NCBI GenBank assembly: GCA_050011895.1
Contig: JBEKIF010000007.1
Coordinates: 44,373-108,372, forward strand
DNA: 64,000 bases
Direction of reading: 5' to 3'
Origin: DATBGO01 sp050011895
Lineage (GTDB): Bacteria; Actinomycetota; Actinomycetes; Streptosporangiales; Streptosporangiaceae
This document shows positions 62,015 to 64,000 of the stretch, one piece after another. Position 1 is the first letter of the stretch. Every line of letters starts with the position of its first letter. The notes beneath the pieces were generated by a model. That model did no database searches, was not told the origin of the DNA, and saw only the letters and a list, made by a program, of their open reading frames with translations. The translations under genes were made by a program, and so were the position numbers.

Positions 62015-62500
62015 GTGCGGCACGTCGATCAGATACCCAGGCCAGTCGGGCCGGGAACGCTGATGCAGAAGGTGATCCCGCCCCGGCTGGTCGAGCCCTA
62101 CCTCACCGGGCGCCGGACCGTCATCGCCGGGTTCGTGTACCGTGCGCTGGACAGCTCCTTCGCTGACCCGGCGGAGTTCTACGAAGCCCTTGACCTGGGC
62201 TACGAAGGCTCCGATTTCGGCCCGGACCTGGCGGAGGTGTACGTCCTTCGGTGGAATGCCGTCGGCACGGATGCCTACCTGACTCCCTATTCGGCCGATC
62301 GGGGCGGCAACTGGTCGGGCAGGCCGCCGTTCACGGGGACCGGCTTCACGTCCTCTCCGGCGCATCCGGTCCCTGAGTTCTATCTCGATCCGATACCAGT
62401 ACCGGTGGGTGCCGAGATCTACCGGATCACGCCGGGTGCAGCCGAGTTCATCGCCCGGTTCGACGGGCAGGTCTGGCTGCGGCCGGCAGGGGGGAGCTGA
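62015..62500 (+). CDS. Uncharacterised protein, first of an adjacent pair
   Basis: About 161 residues from GTG 62015, which has AGGGGAG close upstream. TTG 61979 (173 residues) and ATG 62063 are alternatives. It is a soluble globular protein without TM or signal. Distinctive blocks are KVIPPRLVEPYLTGRRTVIAG, LGYEGSDFGPDLAEVYVLRW, GRPPFTGTGFTSSPAHPVPEFYL and a C-terminal ARFDGQVWLRP. I do not recognise a named family. The stop lies 3 bp before the next start, so the two genes are clearly an operon. Confidence 0.75.
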   Translation: MRHVDQIPRPVGPGTLMQKVIPPRLVEPYLTGRRTVIAGFVYRALDSSFADPAEFYEALDLGYEGSDFGPDLAEVYVLRWNAVGTDAYLTPYSADRGGNWSGRPPFTGTGFTSSPAHPVPEFYLDPIPVPVGAEIYRITPGAAEFIARFDGQVWLRPAGGS

Positions 62501-62503
62501 GTC

Positions 62504-64000
62504 ATGCGCTACCGGTTGATGGCTACCTACCGGGGGGTTCCTTACGAGGCGGGCATCGGGCCGTCGGAGGCGGACGTCGTACTGTTCGCCGCCTGCCCGC
62601 CGCCCGAAGAACTGGGCTTCGAGCCCGCCACCGGGCACTGGCGCAAGCAGCTCCGCATCGACCAGGTCCAGGCGCTGTGGGAGTCCAGGCCGACGGGCAT
62701 GTTCAGGGGGCAGCGCTGCATCGTGCTCGATGATCTCGGTGACCGACTGCACATCGCGTACCTGGGGCACGATGCCTATCAGGCGGAGCAGCTCGGGTAC
62801 TGGCAGGTGGACCGCGGCGTATTCGAGCTCATAACGCCCCGCGATGACGTCATCGACATCGTCGAGGAACGCACCGACTACCCGGGCCAGGCCGACGACG
62901 TACCGCCGCCACGGGGCGCGGAATTCGGCGCCCAGCCGCTCGGCGCCGCGGTACCCGGGCCGGCAGATCTCAGTTTCGCGGCACTGCCCACGGCCGCTCC
63001 GCGGCAGGACGCCGCCGCTCCGCGCCAGGACGCCGCCGCTCCGCGCCAGGACGCCGCCGCTCCGCGCCAGGACGCCGCCGCTCCGCGCCAGGATGCCGCC
63101 GCGACCAAGCTTGCCGACCTCGCCGCCGCGACGCTCGCCCACCTGGCCACCATGTCCAATTCCGCGTCGCGGGCTTCGGGGCGGACCGCAGGTTCTGGCC
63201 GGCGGCAGGGCGAGGGCCCCGTCCTGTCCCCCGGCACGGATCACGGGGGGATTCCCGGCGATGATCCAGCCGGGCCCACGGCCCAGGATCCGCCGCAGCG
63301 CCCGGCCGACCCGCTGACCGGCCCGGCTGGCGGGCCATCCAACGGCATGGCTACCCACCCCGCCGAGTTCCCTGGATCTGCTGTCCCCGGCCGATGGCGC
63401 GGCGCCCCGCCAGGTTCCGAGGTGGCAATGCCGCCGCACCAGGCGGAGCCGCTCCCACTCGAGGCGGCCGCGCGGCGGGCCGCATCGGCCGCCACTGCCG
63501 CGATGCGGCGCCAGCGGCGGGACCAGGCGACGGAGCGGCGGGGCCGCACACCGCAGCCGGAACCGGAACCGGCTGTCCCAGAGCCAGCCGCGGCTGATCC
63601 AGAGCCCGCAGCGGCGGCGCCGCCGCAGGCGGAGGCGGCACCGCAGGCGGAGGCGGCGCCGCCGCAGGCGGAGGCGGCACGGCCGCAGGCGGAAGCAGCA
63701 CCGCCGCAGGCGGAAGCGGCACCGCCGCCGGGAGCAGATACACAACTACAGGCAGACGCAGCACCACAGGCAGACGCGGCACCGCAGCCGGAGGCGGCAC
63801 CGCAGGCAGACGCGGCACTGCAGCCGGAGGCGGTACCACAGCCGGGAGCAGCGGCCGCGCCGCAGCCGACCGCGCCGGCACCAGAACCGCGCGGGGCCGC
63901 ACCGGCGCCGTCCGGCGCGCCACGCCGCAGGCGAACCACCCGGAAGCGGGATGCGACCCAGCGGATCTTCTCAGAGCTCGCCAGCCTCGCGGCCATACCA
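62504..64000 (+). CDS. Uncharacterised repeat-rich protein, 3' end beyond window
   Basis: ATG 62504 follows a GGGGGGAG Shine-Dalgarno. The frame is open to the end of the window (499 codons). The first 140 residues are globular (GVPYEAGIGPSEADVVLFAACPPPEELGFEP, then LDDLGDRLHIAYLGHDA and LGYWQVDRGVFELITP). From about 150 on the chain is Ala/Pro/Gln/Glu-rich, with five APRQDAA repeats and later QAEAAP repeats, then a basic segment and the start of what may be a C-terminal domain (QRIFSELASLAAIP). No family was recognised. The minus-strand reading frames across this region are judged to be shadows. Confidence 0.75.
   Translation, partial: MRYRLMATYRGVPYEAGIGPSEADVVLFAACPPPEELGFEPATGHWRKQLRIDQVQALWESRPTGMFRGQRCIVLDDLGDRLHIAYLGHDAYQAEQLGYWQVDRGVFELITPRDDVIDIVEERTDYPGQADDVPPPRGAEFGAQPLGAAVPGPADLSFAALPTAAPRQDAAAPRQDAAAPRQDAAAPRQDAAAPRQDAAATKLADLAAATLAHLATMSNSASRASGRTAGSGRRQGEGPVLSPGTDHGGIPGDDPAGPTAQDPPQRPADPLTGPAGGPSNGMATHPAEFPGSAVPGRWRGAPPGSEVAMPPHQAEPLPLEAAARRAASAATAAMRRQRRDQATERRGRTPQPEPEPAVPEPAAADPEPAAAAPPQAEAAPQAEAAPPQAEAARPQAEAAPPQAEAAPPPGADTQLQADAAPQADAAPQPEAAPQADAALQPEAVPQPGAAAAPQPTAPAPEPRGAAPAPSGAPRRRRTTRKRDATQRIFSELASLAAIP
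62996..63100 (+). repeat. Five 21-bp in-frame tandem repeats
   Basis: Units at 62996, 63017, 63038, 63059 and 63080 encode APRQDAA. Base sequence is nearly identical (GCTCCGCGCCAGGACGCCGCC), so the array is recent or kept homogeneous. Confidence 0.95.

Noticed and set aside
61895..63745. Long minus-strand frame extending the SseB-like gene to 855 residues
   Set aside because: The upstream part mirrors the repeat-rich plus-strand gene; its Arg/Leu-rich low-complexity composition is typical of a GC-rich shadow frame, and the plus-strand genes have good ribosome sites.

Overview
The window is 64 kb of very GC-rich DNA with dense, mostly minus-strand operons. It comes from the chromosome of an actinobacterium. 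Evidence: a Wag31-type DivIVA with ylmD-ylmE-sepF-yggT directly after ftsZ, a eukaryote-like (type 2) IleRS behind a translational T-box, DUF3040 and DUF2254 proteins, a polyphosphate glucokinase, an F420-type luciferase-like oxidoreductase, and the nusB-efp-pepQ-aroQBKC order. The cluster order resembles Streptomyces and other mycelial actinobacteria. The exact genus cannot be read from the sequence; a Streptosporangiales-like lineage is a guess. No rRNA, tRNA, CRISPR array, phage or intact insertion sequence was seen.

Layout. 1-8651 (minus): one run of close or overlapping genes, with an ABC importer (binding lipoprotein, two permeases, ATPase), a calcineurin-like phosphoesterase, a trp-region membrane protein, trpC and a truncated trpB. 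9078-14522: ppgK, a structured intergenic stretch with a perfect 17-bp terminator stem, two membrane proteins and an ABC-2 exporter pair. 14672-20529 (minus): dnaE, then rluD-lspA-TraR/DksA-like. 20735-24320 (plus): T-box and ileS. 24627-46801 (minus): a repeat-rich membrane protein, divIVA, yggT, sepF, ylmE, ylmD, ftsZ, ftsQ, murC, murG, ftsW, murD, mraY, murF, murE, ftsI, ftsL, rsmH and mraZ, i.e. the complete division and cell-wall cluster read from mraZ towards divIVA. 47215-52266 (plus): moxR, DUF58 and transglutaminase genes, divergent from mraZ. 52407-61894 (minus): DUF3040, dinB, nusB, efp, pepQ, an LLM oxidoreductase, aroQ-aroB-aroK-aroC and an SseB-like gene. 62015-64000 (plus): two adjacent uncharacterised genes, the last running off the end.

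How it works together. The dcw block makes the UDP-MurNAc-pentapeptide (murC, D, E, F), lipid I and II (mraY, murG) and the septal synthase (ftsW, ftsI, ftsQ, ftsL), with ftsZ, sepF and divIVA placing it. The DNPR motif in MurE indicates diaminopimelate in the stem peptide. Most junctions are ATGA, GTGA or TGATG overlaps, so translational coupling is pervasive. aroQBKC cover shikimate-pathway steps upstream of the tryptophan genes at the other end of the window.

The most unusual property is the number of short tandem repeats (9, 15, 18, 21, 24, 39 and 45 bp periods), both between genes and in disordered tails of FtsZ, FtsI, FtsL, MurG, LspA, the ileS-divIVA membrane protein, an ABC ATPase and the last gene. 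Other notable signals are a four-repeat MraZ box inside its own promoter, a 31-bp dyad upstream of ftsZ, an AT-rich 21-bp inverted repeat between ileS and its convergent neighbour, and an orphan leader-like structured region at 9870-10033.
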